A DNA stretch of 64,000 nt, taken from the NCBI GenBank assembly GCA_023974075.1, contig JAMFTG010000342.1:62001-126000 (forward strand). Reading direction: 5' to 3'. A program made the position numbers and the translations under genes. Within the stretch, counting starts at the first letter, position 1. Every line of letters starts with the position of its first letter. The DNA comes from Chaenocephalus aceratus (Eukaryota > Chordata > Actinopteri > Perciformes > Channichthyidae). Shown one piece after another: positions 63,201 through 64,000 of this stretch. The notes beneath the pieces are model-generated. The model saw only the letters and a program-made list of their open reading frames with translations. It made no database searches and was not told the DNA's origin.

Positions 63201-63553
63201 GCGAGAGTGCGGAAAACTTGATTAATGTATTTATTTCAAATGTGACATTTTACTAATATACTCAACGGACCGCTAGGGGGCGCTCACGGACCACACTTTG
63301 AGAAGCACTGTCACACACATTGCTAACACGGTTGTTTAAATCATTTGTGACTGTGCTGAGAAACGACCTGATATAGAAACGGTGGCAGTCTTCTGCAGCT
63401 TTGTCAGGATGTTGACCTCCAGGTGAAAGTGCTGAGTGGCTGAATATTACCTGCTGTGCCTCTGAAACCTCCTCCTGCAGTTTCACCAGGTTCTGTTTGT
63501 ACCGAGCTGCTGCGCCGCTCATCACATCCAGACGGGACAGAACAGCTGCTAAT
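11039..63553 (-). CDS. dnhd1: dynein heavy chain-family gene (DNHD1-like), C-terminal 20 exons, overview
   Basis: Twenty exons on the minus strand give, in correct order, a dynein heavy chain from stalk CC1 to the C-terminus: CC1 coil, stalk tip, CC2 coil, AAA5 ([13 protein letters not shown]), the post-AAA5 coil, AAA6 (INCQLPETW and HPSFRLWF), and the C-terminal cap ([10 protein letters not shown]). Splice phases agree at every junction except the second. Known family biology: dynein heavy chains are AAA+ microtubule motors, and human DNHD1 is linked to sperm flagellum formation. The DNHD1 assignment is inference from strong divergence at normally conserved motifs and from the reduced C-terminus; an unusual axonemal or DYNC2H1-type chain is less likely. 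The start codon, linker and AAA1-4 lie outside the window. Several exons contain single-base frame disruptions. Confidence 0.8.
12406..13206 (-). mobile_element. hAT element remnant with BED-finger transposase fragment and 8-bp duplication
   Basis: Termini TAGGGATGTCCCGATC and GATCGGGACATCTCTA form an inverted repeat flanked by a perfect 8-bp duplication CTGTTAAG (12398-12405 and 13207-13214). A minus-strand frame within 12420-12779 reads [14 protein letters not shown], the C-terminal half of a BED zinc finger, followed by [15 protein letters not shown] typical of hAT transposase N-termini. At 801 bp it is an internally deleted copy. It lies in the dynein intron between exons 19 and 20. Confidence 0.88.
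13370..13478. repeat. (CA)n microsatellite
   Basis: About 109 bases of CA dinucleotides with two ACCACA interruptions. Confidence 0.97.
13917..15516 (-). repeat. 23/24-bp minisatellite abutting a 5' splice site
   Basis: About 1.6 kb of units TGATATCAGTCTGACTGTRT plus CACC (24 bp) or CCC (23 bp), roughly 65-70 copies with occasional indels. On the minus (sense) strand many units read ATATCAG/GTGATACAG or ATATCAG/GTACACAG, which resemble the exon 19 donor TATCAG/GTACACAG. The far end (13917-13940) repeats the exon-end sequence ACCTGATACTGCAGTGTGAT, so the array appears to have grown out of the exon-intron junction. Confidence 0.93.
15517..16099 (-). CDS. dnhd1: dynein exon 19: C-terminal domain with poly-Ser tract
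   Basis: A 583-bp exon (acceptor CTGTCCTCAG, donor GTACACAG). It opens [14 protein letters not shown] (dynein: .FGLH.NA.IT), contains a Ser run coded by a GAG/CTC microsatellite at 15880-15912, then [13 protein letters not shown] and FLQDEWDHI. Near its end the expected dynein LSAFF.P.GFL.A..Q..AR motif is split over two frames: FRLSA in one, [16 protein letters not shown] in the next. One missing base at the AA of 15608-15609 explains this and also makes the exon length fit phase 0. A 1.6-kb minisatellite begins exactly at the donor. Confidence 0.87.
15880..15912 (-). repeat. trinucleotide repeat coding poly-Ser in dynein exon 19
   Basis: A GAG run on the plus strand translates on the minus strand to twelve or more consecutive Ser residues inside the C-terminal domain. 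It is in frame and not expected in other dyneins. Confidence 0.85.
16137..16215 (-). mobile_element. 3' tail fragment of a LINE-type repeat
   Basis: Sequence AATAAAGCTTTATTTATATAG followed by CACTTTTCAACA...AAGTGCTTCACA, a common fish retroelement tail; an oppositely oriented relative occurs at 30770-30855. Confidence 0.55.
16531..17330 (+). pseudogene. non-LTR retrotransposon reverse transcriptase C-terminal fragment
   Basis: A plus-strand frame with [20 protein letters not shown] and [15 protein letters not shown] (post-catalytic RT region), shifting near 16895 into [20 protein letters not shown] and [11 protein letters not shown], then ending at CGGATAAGCGGGAGAAGATGG with a (GGAT)n tail. 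The simple-repeat tail and lack of a catalytic YADD make it a 5'-truncated copy, probably of the RTE group. It is broken by a frameshift. Confidence 0.75.
17800..18000 (-). repeat. dispersed repeat, inverted relative of 30590-30780
   Basis: Shares motifs such as CCTCCTTGTGTCGATTAACCT and CGACTCAGTTGTCTTGTCT (as read on the minus strand) with 30590-30780 on the plus strand. It is probably a retroelement 3' region. The remaining 17340-19020 has no supported gene. Confidence 0.6.
19024..19485 (+). pseudogene. L2-type LINE endonuclease fragment with internal triplication
   Basis: Encodes [20 protein letters not shown] and [16 protein letters not shown], the apurinic endonuclease of fish L2-type LINEs (TETW and GRGGG motifs). 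A block of about 67 bases (CACAGCATATTCCTTCTCCC...CTGGTCTCC) is present three times in tandem (19188-19385), which breaks the frame. The fragment ends abruptly at 19485 where another LINE begins. Confidence 0.8.
19486..19682 (+). pseudogene. 5' part of a CR1/L2-type LINE RT, interrupted
   Basis: Pre-RT region of the element that resumes at 20781. It ends in CTTGATATTA; the 6-bp string ATATTA is repeated at 20781-20786 just before ...TTCCAACAGGATTTTTC, indicating that 19683-20780 is a later insertion with a short target duplication. Confidence 0.65.
19683..20780 (+). mobile_element. internally deleted L2-type LINE nested in another LINE
   Basis: A 1098-bp insertion bounded by ATATTA duplications. 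Its 3' half encodes [27 protein letters not shown] sequence and [20 protein letters not shown], and ends in the L2 tail GTCGCTTTGGATAAAAGCGTC with (AATGT)n. The first 470 bases are non-coding and include a direct repeat of GACAAAGACATTAGAGTCCT (20055 and 20085); they may be the element's 5' UTR joined to its 3' end. Confidence 0.7.
20781..22255 (+). pseudogene. CR1/L2-type LINE reverse transcriptase, main part
   Basis: Contains [54 protein letters not shown] (RT motif A, usual Asp-Leu replaced near LYLS), [16 protein letters not shown] and the catalytic YADD at about 21427. The frame is broken near 21050 and 21570. The 3' domain carries RLDYCNGVF and [10 protein letters not shown]. Inactive. 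Confidence 0.85.
22330..23466 (+). pseudogene. 5'-truncated L2-type LINE reverse transcriptase
   Basis: Starts inside the RT with [20 protein letters not shown], carries the catalytic YADD (HCYADDTQL), [20 protein letters not shown], a frameshift near 22625, [14 protein letters not shown] and WWNELPL, and ends with CACTTTGGATAAAAGTGTC and an AATGT tail. Same family as the nested copy at 20150-20780. Confidence 0.85.
23467..24180 (-). mobile_element. TTAA-flanked MITE, copy a
   Basis: Minus-strand copy of a roughly 680-bp element whose ends read AAAGGGGACCTATCATGC and GCATGATAGGTGACCTTT; the right TTAA is at 24181-24184. Internal landmarks ACGTCCAAAACAGTCGGGCA and TCTGGATCAGCTCCGTTGTT recur in the copies at 31735, 50380, 56585 and 61265. 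TTAA targets fit piggyBac or Kolobok. Confidence 0.8.
24560..24688 (-). CDS. dnhd1: dynein exon 18: start of C-terminal region
   Basis: A 129-bp exon (acceptor TCATCTACAG, donor GTAACAAA). It encodes [20 protein letters not shown] and [20 protein letters not shown], the equivalent of dynein NYGGRVTDDWDRR.L..IL..F. The GGRVTDD turn is replaced by [10 protein letters not shown]. Phase agrees on both sides. Confidence 0.85.
24866..25320. mobile_element. foldback-type repeat with about 100-bp inverted arms
   Basis: The segment 24866-24966 (starting CAGTCCCACAAAACAACGTG) is the inverted copy of 25220-25320 (ending ...GTGAGACTG), with over 90% identity and a spacer of about 250 bases. Shared core: GTGAATATACTACGTTTTGC. 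The arm tips are imperfect inverted repeats, and no convincing target duplication was seen. Confidence 0.75.
25321..26560. other. intronic sequence without a supported gene
   Basis: Two blocks sharing sequence, 24740-24840 and 26030-26130 (GGACTCAGAGAGACACG...CAAACACTGGGATTTATT...CGGCCGGAGGGTTCACAA), suggest a retroelement end present twice. Nothing else recognisable. Confidence 0.4.
26612..26703 (-). CDS. dnhd1: dynein exon 17: post-AAA6
   Basis: A 92-bp exon (acceptor CTGTCCCTCAG, donor GTGAGGAC). It encodes [20 protein letters not shown] and [10 protein letters not shown], matching dynein GWN..YEFN.SDL..S...L...L......IP..AL.YL.GE. The W-N-P-Y-E-F segment has been reduced. Confidence 0.85.
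26740..27130 (+). mobile_element. LINE 3' end fragment
   Basis: AT-rich 3' region with CTGGAAGAGAACTCTCTGCT at its start and TTGGGATCAATAAAGTACCTCT plus (CTTAT)n at its end. A relative with the same landmarks occurs at 57295-57630. Non-coding tail only. Confidence 0.6.
27164..27450. repeat. 56-bp minisatellite, five units
   Basis: Unit starts TCCCTTAAAATGTTCTCTGT and ends CTGTGACCCTTAATCTA. Units are almost identical, implying recent expansion or homogenisation. Confidence 0.95.
28205..28410 (-). mobile_element. fragment of a MITE with internal minisatellite
   Basis: Reverse-complement relative of 36280-37185: shares AGGTATTTGGGTTCAACATG units and GTAACAAAGTATTTGTACTC. Only about one and a half of the internal tandem units remain. 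The stretch 27820-28020 contains GGCCACACGAGGAC twice, perhaps another element end. Confidence 0.65.
28457..28670 (-). CDS. dnhd1: dynein exon 16: AAA6 C-terminal helices
   Basis: A 214-bp exon (acceptor AATTCCTCCCAG, donor GTGAGGAG). It encodes [20 protein letters not shown] and [18 protein letters not shown], equivalent to the dynein NEPP.G.RANL...Y...........F....F.LC.FHAV.QER. Overlapping open frames in the other phases are shadows. Exit phase 2 joins exon 17 to make WTQEDF. Confidence 0.88.
29526..30054. mobile_element. non-autonomous hAT MITE with 8-bp target duplication
   Basis: Inverted termini CAGGGGTGTCAAACTCAATT and ...TTGAGTTTGACACCCCTG, flanked by a perfect 8-bp duplication GTTTAGCA at 29518-29525 and 30055-30062. 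The internal GGGCC-rich subterminal motif (GCGGGCC) is typical of this family. 529 bp, no coding capacity. 28700-29517 upstream is AT-rich with no gene. Confidence 0.9.
30228..30302 (-). CDS. dnhd1: dynein exon 15: AAA6 HxxFRLW motif
   Basis: A 75-bp exon (acceptor AAATCCCACAG, donor GTGCATTT). It encodes [18 protein letters not shown] and then TSTSIP, a direct counterpart of dynein H..FRLWLTS.P...FP..IL. A hAT-type MITE lies 166 bases downstream in the next intron. Confidence 0.9.
30405..30573 (-). CDS. dnhd1: dynein exon 14: AAA6 core
   Basis: A 169-bp exon (acceptor ATGTGTTTCAG, donor GTAGGGAA). It encodes [19 protein letters not shown] and [15 protein letters not shown], equivalent to the dynein motif ISLGQGQ....A......G.WV.LQNCHLA.SW. 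The substitution of LQNCHL by INCQL is a clear divergence from motile dyneins. Phase joins exon 15 exactly (one base plus two). Confidence 0.9.
30590..30855 (+). mobile_element. retroelement 3' region with tail
   Basis: Homologous in inverted orientation to 17800-18000, and followed by GAAAAGTGCTGTATAAATAAAGC with a TTATTA tail at 30820-30860, as in 16137-16215. Confidence 0.55.
31115..31495. mobile_element. Tc1/mariner-type MITE carrying an inserted SINE/LINE tail
   Basis: Inverted termini (GTGCATTCGGAAAGTATTCA at the left; GTGCATCCGGAAAGTATTCA in reverse complement at the right) inside TA dinucleotides (31113-31114 and 31496-31497). The interior at 31140-31310 holds CTTGGGCAAGACACTTCACC...GTAAAGCACTTCGAGCACT, a fish retroposon tail ending in a TTATTA run. 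Confidence 0.75.
31735..32300 (+). mobile_element. TTAA-flanked MITE, copy b (5' truncated)
   Basis: Plus-strand copy beginning within the element at ACCCAAATCTCTAAAAACG and ending GATAGGTGACCTTT followed by TTAA at 32301-32304. Confidence 0.8.
32560..32872 (+). mobile_element. possible solo LTR
   Basis: Begins near TGTGCTATGGCTACGTCATC and ends ...GAACACAACA, with a TATA-like CTATATAACC at about 32651 and AATAAACGC at 32792, the order expected of U3-R-U5 in a plus-strand LTR. The block ends right at the dynein exon 13 donor. I could not confirm a target duplication, so it may be only part of a larger repeat. Confidence 0.4.
32877..33201 (-). CDS. dnhd1: dynein exon 13: AAA6 entry
   Basis: A 325-bp exon (acceptor GTTCTTCCAG, donor GTAATGTT). 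It encodes [20 protein letters not shown], matching the dynein LP..W...L..FQRLL.LR.LRPD motif, then EGPVILTSP, equivalent to TPL.F.LSPG.DP. The donor side immediately abuts an LTR-like block at 32560-32872. Confidence 0.87.
33911..34821 (-). mobile_element. Tc1-like transposon, internally deleted
   Basis: Inverted termini CAGTTGCAAGAAAAAGTATG / ...CATACTTTTTCTTGCAACTG inside TA targets (33909-33910 and 34822-34823). The minus strand encodes the Tc1 helix-turn-helix ([37 protein letters not shown]) and [19 protein letters not shown] up to VLWTEETKV, where the first catalytic Asp of WTDE is Glu. A frameshift near 34110 and loss of the rest of the DDE domain (911 bp instead of about 1.6 kb) make it inactive. 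Confidence 0.93.
35600..35870 (+). pseudogene. short LINE reverse transcriptase remnant
   Basis: Reads [20 protein letters not shown], the RT motif B region, then a short stretch ending [20 protein letters not shown] sequence. The YADD is destroyed. The rest of 34824-36280 holds retroelement-like UTR debris and no gene. Confidence 0.65.
36280..37185 (+). mobile_element. MITE with internal 36/37-bp minisatellite
   Basis: Left end AGCTGGGAAGTATTGGAGTAC and right part ...TACTTTTACTTGAGTAAAG share the ACTTAAGTAC/GTACTTTT palindromic style. Between 36390 and 36780 lie about ten units of AATACCTGTACTTTCTACTT followed by CTTACATGTTGAACCC. A relative with fewer units is at 28205-28410, so unit number varies between copies. 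Confidence 0.7.
37271..37500 (-). CDS. dnhd1: dynein exon 12: pre-AAA6
   Basis: A 230-bp exon (acceptor TCTCCAACAG, donor GTAGGAAG). It encodes [20 protein letters not shown] and [20 protein letters not shown] with WDEYLH. It corresponds to the dynein W....W..I..L..LP.F.G...SF....W..W segment. Unusually proline-rich in the middle ([18 protein letters not shown]). Phase joins the next exon to give HSSDHPP. Confidence 0.82.
37682..38412. repeat. 37-bp minisatellite, about 20 units
   Basis: Unit CTCTTCTTCATGTCTCTTCT plus ACATCAACATGTGTCCC. Because 37 is not a multiple of three, all plus-strand frames cycle through the same peptides and stay open for about 280 codons, giving false ORFs. The array is bracketed by direct copies of CCCCTCTGTGGAAAGAGACT at 37646 and 38410. 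Located in the dynein intron between exons 11 and 12. Confidence 0.95.
38652..38987 (-). CDS. dnhd1: dynein exon 11: coil leading to AAA6
   Basis: A 336-bp exon (112 codons, phase 0/0) running from [20 protein letters not shown] through [15 protein letters not shown] to [15 protein letters not shown]. The order mirrors the dynein block YRPVA.R.S.LYF.I..L..I.PMYQ.SL..F...F....L.FS. The acceptor CAG/GATTCATTG is preceded by GT-rich rather than pyrimidine-rich sequence; an alternative acceptor 12 bases later (GCAG/CAGCTT) is also in frame. The donor is CACTCT/GTAATT. Confidence 0.85.
38988..39260 (-). repeat. GT-rich repeats containing duplicated splice-donor sequence
   Basis: The small intron between exons 10 and 11 begins and ends with units of CAGGAGGTGTGTGTG (three near the exon 10 donor at 39210-39262, three or four near the exon 11 acceptor at 38988-39055). 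Each carries CAGGAG/GT, the same as the exon 10 donor. Confidence 0.75.
39261..39311 (-). CDS. dnhd1: dynein exon 10: short linker helix
   Basis: A 51-bp exon of 17 codons ([17 protein letters not shown]) between the acceptor TTTTGTCCCAG and the donor GTGTGTGTG, phase 0 at both ends. It matches the dynein segment around ILDDEELI..L..SK. The donor is repeated: CAGGAGGTGTGTGTG occurs again immediately downstream, so alternative donors that keep frame exist. Confidence 0.78.
39840..40557. mobile_element. TTAA-targeted TIR element with GATA microsatellite
   Basis: Ends CACTAGAACTGCCAACGGGT and (reverse complement of right) CACTAGAACCGCAGGGGTCG, flanked by TTTA (39836-39839) and TTAA (40558-40561). 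Probably a piggyBac-type MITE. It contains a degenerate GATA run at 40168-40265. 718 bp. Confidence 0.7.
40815..49358. repeat. 12-bp satellite array, 8.5 kb (about 710 units)
   Basis: Nearly pure array of the 12-mer TTGAATGACTTG with two main variable sites: ACTTG/ACGTG and AATG/AGTG (also TATG, TGTG). The period is a multiple of three and the unit has no stop in several frames, so giant false ORFs arise: 2009 codons on the minus strand and repeated [15 protein letters not shown] peptides on the plus strand. Blocks such as 41149-42240 and 43663-44490 keep perfect register, while 42930-43660, 45060-46640 and 47720-48800 have many one-base indels. It fills the dynein intron between exons 9 and 10. 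Confidence 0.98.
49384..49562 (-). CDS. dnhd1: dynein exon 9: post-AAA5 helix
   Basis: A 179-bp exon (acceptor TTTCCTGCAG, donor GTGAGCAG). It encodes [20 protein letters not shown] then [14 protein letters not shown] and a charged helix ending LISEQ. This matches the dynein segment N.TVT..GLEDQLL..VV..E.PELE..K. The remaining apparent 2009-residue open frame that continues past this exon is satellite sequence, not protein. The 12-bp satellite array starts about 25 bases after the donor. Confidence 0.88.
49654..51102. mobile_element. TIR DNA element hosting a nested MITE
   Basis: Ends TAGGGGTGGGGGAAATAATC and ...GATATCCACCCCTA form an inverted repeat (AGGGGTG...CGATAC). The interior has repeated TCGTATCGCAATAC motifs on both sides of the TTAA MITE at 50380-51056. 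No transposase. The flanks do not show a clear 8-bp duplication. Confidence 0.65.
50380..51056 (+). mobile_element. TTAA-flanked MITE, copy c (complete)
   Basis: Complete 677-bp copy with TTAA at 50376-50379 and 51057-51060 and termini AAGGGGACCTATCATGC / GCATGATAGGTGACCTT. Inserted inside the TIR element at 49654-51102, hence younger than it. Confidence 0.88.
51770..51832 (-). mobile_element. LINE tail fragment
   Basis: AAATCAAGTTTTATTTATATAG followed by CACATTTATAAAC and AGCCAAAGTGCT, the same type of tail as 16137-16215. 51103-51770 holds no supported feature. Confidence 0.5.
51843..52792. mobile_element. foldback element with 40-bp minisatellite in its left arm
   Basis: The left end GCAGCGACGAGTCCTAAAACC (51850-51870) is inverted at the right end GGTTTTAGGACTCGTCACTGC (52763-52783). 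Inside the left arm are about eight tandem 40-bp units (CTCTCCACTTCCTGTTCCCT + GGTCTCAGAGCCAATGGGAC) at 51880-52205; the right arm has only two units, inverted, at 52655-52745. The central 440 bases are unique. It lies between dynein exons 8 and 9, ending about 17 bases from exon 8's donor. Confidence 0.82.
52809..52985 (-). CDS. dnhd1: dynein exon 8: AAA5, HPEF motif
   Basis: A 177-bp exon (acceptor TGTTCTGCAG, donor GTAAGAAG). It encodes [13 protein letters not shown] and then [17 protein letters not shown], the counterpart of the near-universal dynein motif HPxFRLYLTTKLxNPHY. The PVLLENVGEELDP strand of other dyneins is represented by [10 protein letters not shown]. Phase matches on both sides. 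The foldback repeat element begins within about 20 bases downstream of its donor. Confidence 0.88.
53062..54034. mobile_element. probable hAT-type element beside a splice donor
   Basis: Inverted ends CAGGGGCGGCGGGTG...GGGGAGGCTAAGCC and (reverse complement) CACAGGCGGTGCGTG...GGGAAGGCTAAGTC, flanked by GATTAACT (53054-53061) and GATGAACT (54035-54042), an 8-bp duplication with one mismatch. A second element-like segment starts inside at GTGCCCTGTACTACGAAGCC (about 53190). No transposase. Confidence 0.55.
54046..54144 (-). CDS. dnhd1: dynein exon 7: AAA5
   Basis: A 99-bp exon (acceptor TTGTGCAG, donor GTGAGTTCAT). It encodes [19 protein letters not shown], equivalent to the dynein DPDYMRTLENA...G segment of AAA5. 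A transposon-like insertion ends about four bases outside this donor (see 53062-54034), so the splice consensus lies within the duplicated target. Confidence 0.82.
54300..54665 (+). mobile_element. LINE 3' end fragment
   Basis: Non-coding, with GAACGATGCATCCCACAGGC... and GGAGGAGCTCAGGTCAGAAG, ending in an ATC repeat; resembles retroelement 3' sequence in style only. Confidence 0.35.
54650..54686. repeat. (ATC)n microsatellite
   Basis: About twelve ATC units. Confidence 0.95.
54703..56545. repeat. 72-bp minisatellite, about 25 units, with higher-order structure
   Basis: Unit GTGAAGTCATGTGACCGTGC + TGTAGTTCCTTTATAGCCCA + ACATTAGCCTCCTTTAGCTT + AGCGGTGGTGAC. Diagnostic variants (CCGTGATG, TAGCCACC, TAGCTGCC, CCGACATT, GGTGGAGAC) recur in the same order: CCGTGATG at 54864, 55439 and 55871, that is eight then six units apart. 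Located between dynein exons 6 and 7. Confidence 0.95.
56585..56735 (-). mobile_element. TTAA-flanked MITE, copy d (fragment)
   Basis: Diverged terminal piece with TCTGGATCAGCTCCGTTCTT, CACACCGGGGACACAT and ATTTTGCATGAGAGGAGACC. It begins at the end of the 72-bp array. Confidence 0.75.
56767..56949 (-). CDS. dnhd1: dynein exon 6: AAA5 entry
   Basis: A 183-bp exon (acceptor CCCCATCCCAG, donor GTAGGG). It encodes [20 protein letters not shown] and [16 protein letters not shown]. The positions fit the dynein block running from the ...W...GLP.D..S..NG motif to RWPL.IDPQ.QA...I. The usual WPLMIDPQ is replaced by WNLLTDNQ, one reason for calling a diverged DNHD1-like chain. Both neighbours join in phase. 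Confidence 0.82.
56975..57008. repeat. (GAA)n microsatellite
   Basis: GAAGAA run in the short intron between exons 5 and 6. Confidence 0.9.
57074..57197 (-). CDS. dnhd1: dynein exon 5: post-stalk segment
   Basis: A 124-bp exon beginning at the acceptor CTCCCCTCAG. It encodes [20 protein letters not shown], a close match to the dynein consensus GDVL...FIAYLGPFT right after CC2, then ELLNKWRDL. The only donor that keeps phase (one base left over) is TGA/GTCGGA, which is weak; without splicing there the frame hits TGA 30 bases on. The following intron is only about 124 bases and contains a GAA repeat. Confidence 0.8.
57250..57289. repeat. (TA)n microsatellite
   Basis: About 20 TA dinucleotides just upstream of the LINE tail at 57295. 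Confidence 0.97.
57295..57870 (+). mobile_element. LINE 3' end plus dispersed repeat
   Basis: 57295-57620 parallels 26740-27130 (CTGGCAGAGAACTATCTGCT ... TTGGGATCAACAAAGTACTT). 57620-57870 (TCAGAATCAGGTTTATCACC...GAATTTGACTTGGTGTTGTG) is shared with 59325-59575. Confidence 0.6.
57960..58379 (-). CDS. dnhd1: dynein exon 4: microtubule-binding tip and CC2
   Basis: A 420-bp exon from acceptor TTCTCTGCAG to donor GTAACATGG. It begins [20 protein letters not shown], continues [10 protein letters not shown], then shifts frame into [14 protein letters not shown], equivalent to the dynein ACGLCKWV.AM motif after the stalk tip, and enters a long charged coil ([20 protein letters not shown]) ending [10 protein letters not shown]. 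As written the reading frame is broken: a G appears missing in the CCCC run at 58278-58281 (giving an in-frame TGA) and an A appears extra at 58120-58122. The two offset each other, so exon length and splice phase (0/0) are preserved. Confidence 0.85.
58540..58985 (-). pseudogene. L2-type LINE 3' fragment
   Basis: Minus strand encodes [34 protein letters not shown] and [12 protein letters not shown], as in 22950-23340 and 20270-20570. Truncated at its 5' end near [14 protein letters not shown]. Confidence 0.85.
58986..59282 (+). mobile_element. LINE 3' end fragment
   Basis: Starts AAGATCTCGTTTAAAGACCT, followed by T-rich sequence and TGTGCTATATAAATAAAGGTGG with (ATTGG)-like tail; resembles retroelement 3' ends. 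Confidence 0.45.
59325..59575 (+). repeat. dispersed repeat, relative of 57620-57870
   Basis: Shares TCAGAATCAGGTTTATTACC, GAATTTGACTTGGTGTCGTG and an AT-rich 3' part with 57620-57870. Probably a short retroposon. Confidence 0.6.
59609..59802 (-). CDS. dnhd1: dynein exon 3: end of CC1 and stalk tip entry
   Basis: A 194-bp exon from the acceptor GTCCCCTCAG to the donor GTGGGGAA. It carries [20 protein letters not shown] and IMDAVCLLF, matching the dynein consensus L...DI.EVK....PP.GV..VM.AVC. at the base of the microtubule-binding domain. Downstream, the expected W.SAK.LLG motif is present only in the +1 frame (residues [10 protein letters not shown]). Two apparent indels, an extra A at the AAA run 59669-59671 and a missing A at 59619-59621, restore both the motif and the phase-0 exit NFFQ. 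The uncorrected frame is also open. Confidence 0.82.
59803..60626. other. intronic stretch without recognised exon
   Basis: AT-rich, with TCCATGAC repeated several times (59871-59910 and 60131) as in degraded repeats. A short coding exon is expected here from phase and from the length of CC1, but none with convincing splice sites was found. Confidence 0.4.
60627..60755 (-). CDS. dnhd1: dynein exon 2: stalk coiled coil CC1
   Basis: A 129-bp exon (43 codons, phase 0 at both ends) between the acceptor CCCCTCCTGCAG and the donor GTAAAC. It encodes a charged heptad helix, [20 protein letters not shown] through [14 protein letters not shown], typical of dynein CC1. The next exon needs one base carried over, but this exon leaves none, so either a short CC1 exon in 59803-60626 was missed or one exon carries a one-base error. 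CC1 also looks about 25 residues short, which favours a missed exon. Confidence 0.75.
61265..61814 (-). mobile_element. TTAA-flanked MITE, copy e (internal deletion)
   Basis: Minus-strand copy with TTAC at 61261-61264 and TTAA at 61815-61818. Relative to copy c it lacks the middle segment around 61441-61470, where an A-rich patch joins. 60756-61260 and 61819-62353 show only AT-rich sequence with two similar blocks (AATAAATGTT...CTTCAGCCTCTATAAAC). Confidence 0.82.
62354..63310. mobile_element. hAT-like non-autonomous element
   Basis: Ends CAGTGTTTCTCAAACGTG and ...CACACTTTGAGAAGCACTG are inverted repeats of the widespread CAGTGTTTCTCAA family, with CACGGACCAC near both ends. Target duplication is not clear (CTCTAGCC against TCACACAC). 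957 bp in the intron upstream of exon 1. Confidence 0.65.
63451..63553 (-). CDS. dnhd1: dynein exon 1 of 20: start of stalk coiled coil CC1
   Basis: A 103-bp exon bounded by the acceptor TTCTCCAG and the donor GTAATATT. It reads [20 protein letters not shown] and ends in QEEVSEAQQ. This corresponds to the dynein segment in which an RY...L..L motif opens the first stalk helix. The incoming phase needs two bases from an upstream exon outside the window; the outgoing phase is 0 and joins the next exon cleanly. Confidence 0.75.
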
Positions 63554-63619
63554 CTGGAGAACGTAGAGAAGTTATTGTAAACCAGAGTTTGTGTGTACGT
63601 TAGTCAAACAGACATGATG

Positions 63620-64000
63620 GTAGTAGGGAAATGTCCTTTAAACCTGGAATCTATTACGGCAAAAAATCCAACCTTTTGGAATGTTACGACATTTAATTTA
63701 GTTCCTATTGATGCCCTTTTGAAGAGGCCCTATCCTGCTGTCTGCGGTGCTCCCTCTCCTGCCGTCTGTTATATAGGTACATTAGTGCATGTAAATGGTC
63801 TGCATCCGGAGGGGGGAAATGTCCTCCTTTGGGCTCCTTTATTTACTTTCTGAACATAGTGACATCACTGTAACACTCACTCTCCTATTGGCTAGCACTC
63901 CAACACATTTTAGGTGATAGAGTAAGGGGCGGGACATCTCTAAGCGGTGGACCAATCACAACAGAGCCAGCCAGCTAACCAATCAGAGCAGCTCTGGTTT
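63620..64000. mobile_element. edge-truncated repeat-like sequence
   Basis: Contains GGGGCGGGACATCTCTAAGC and CCAATCACAACAGAGCCAGC, phrases common in dispersed fish repeats. It runs off the window; no coding exon seen. Confidence 0.3.

Overview
This is a vertebrate, almost certainly teleost fish, nuclear genomic window. Interrupted genes have GT-AG introns, protein-level homology is to metazoan families, and the intergenic and intronic sequence is packed with fish-type transposon families (hAT, Tc1, TTAA-flanked MITEs, L2/CR1-type LINEs with a GTCGCTTTGGATAAAAGCGTC tail) and very long tandem arrays. No prokaryotic operon, tRNA, rRNA or CRISPR array was seen.

Two protein-coding loci can be supported, both on the minus strand. 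(1) From 63553 down to 11039 lie 20 recognisable exons of one dynein heavy chain-family gene. They run in order from the stalk coiled coil (CC1), through the microtubule-binding tip region, CC2, the AAA5 and AAA6 regions and the C-terminal cap to a stop codon at 11039-11041. The sequence is strongly diverged from axonemal and cytoplasmic dyneins and best fits DNHD1 (dynein heavy chain domain containing 1). The 5' two thirds of the gene (tail, linker, AAA1-4) should lie beyond position 64000. (2) At 495-3034 are the last three coding exons of a FAM20-family secretory-pathway kinase or pseudokinase. Its upstream exons were not found between 3035 and the end of the dynein gene.

Region by region: 1-3.1 kb FAM20 3' exons with a P-element/THAP-like transposon inserted in an intronic 57-bp minisatellite; 3.1-11 kb intergenic DNA with transposon debris, a perfect 36-bp palindrome, a 33-bp GC-rich minisatellite and a hAT element with its target duplication; 11-16.1 kb the two last dynein exons, separated by a hAT element, a CA microsatellite and a 1.6-kb minisatellite that abuts the exon's 5' splice site; 16.1-24.5 kb a large intron filled with nested LINEs; 24.5-39.3 kb exons alternating with MITEs, Tc1, an LTR-like block and a 37-bp minisatellite; 40.8-49.4 kb an 8.5-kb array of a 12-bp satellite that is open in several frames and mimics giant ORFs; 49.4-64 kb the stalk/AAA5 exons with a foldback element, a 72-bp minisatellite array and more MITEs.

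The most noteworthy features are the inflation of one gene by at least five separate tandem arrays, several of them touching or nearly touching 5' splice sites, and a recurring pattern of single-base homopolymer indels in otherwise well-conserved exons. The indels look more like residual long-read assembly errors than gene death. I found no new defence or enzymatic system; the unusual biology here is repeat-driven gene architecture.
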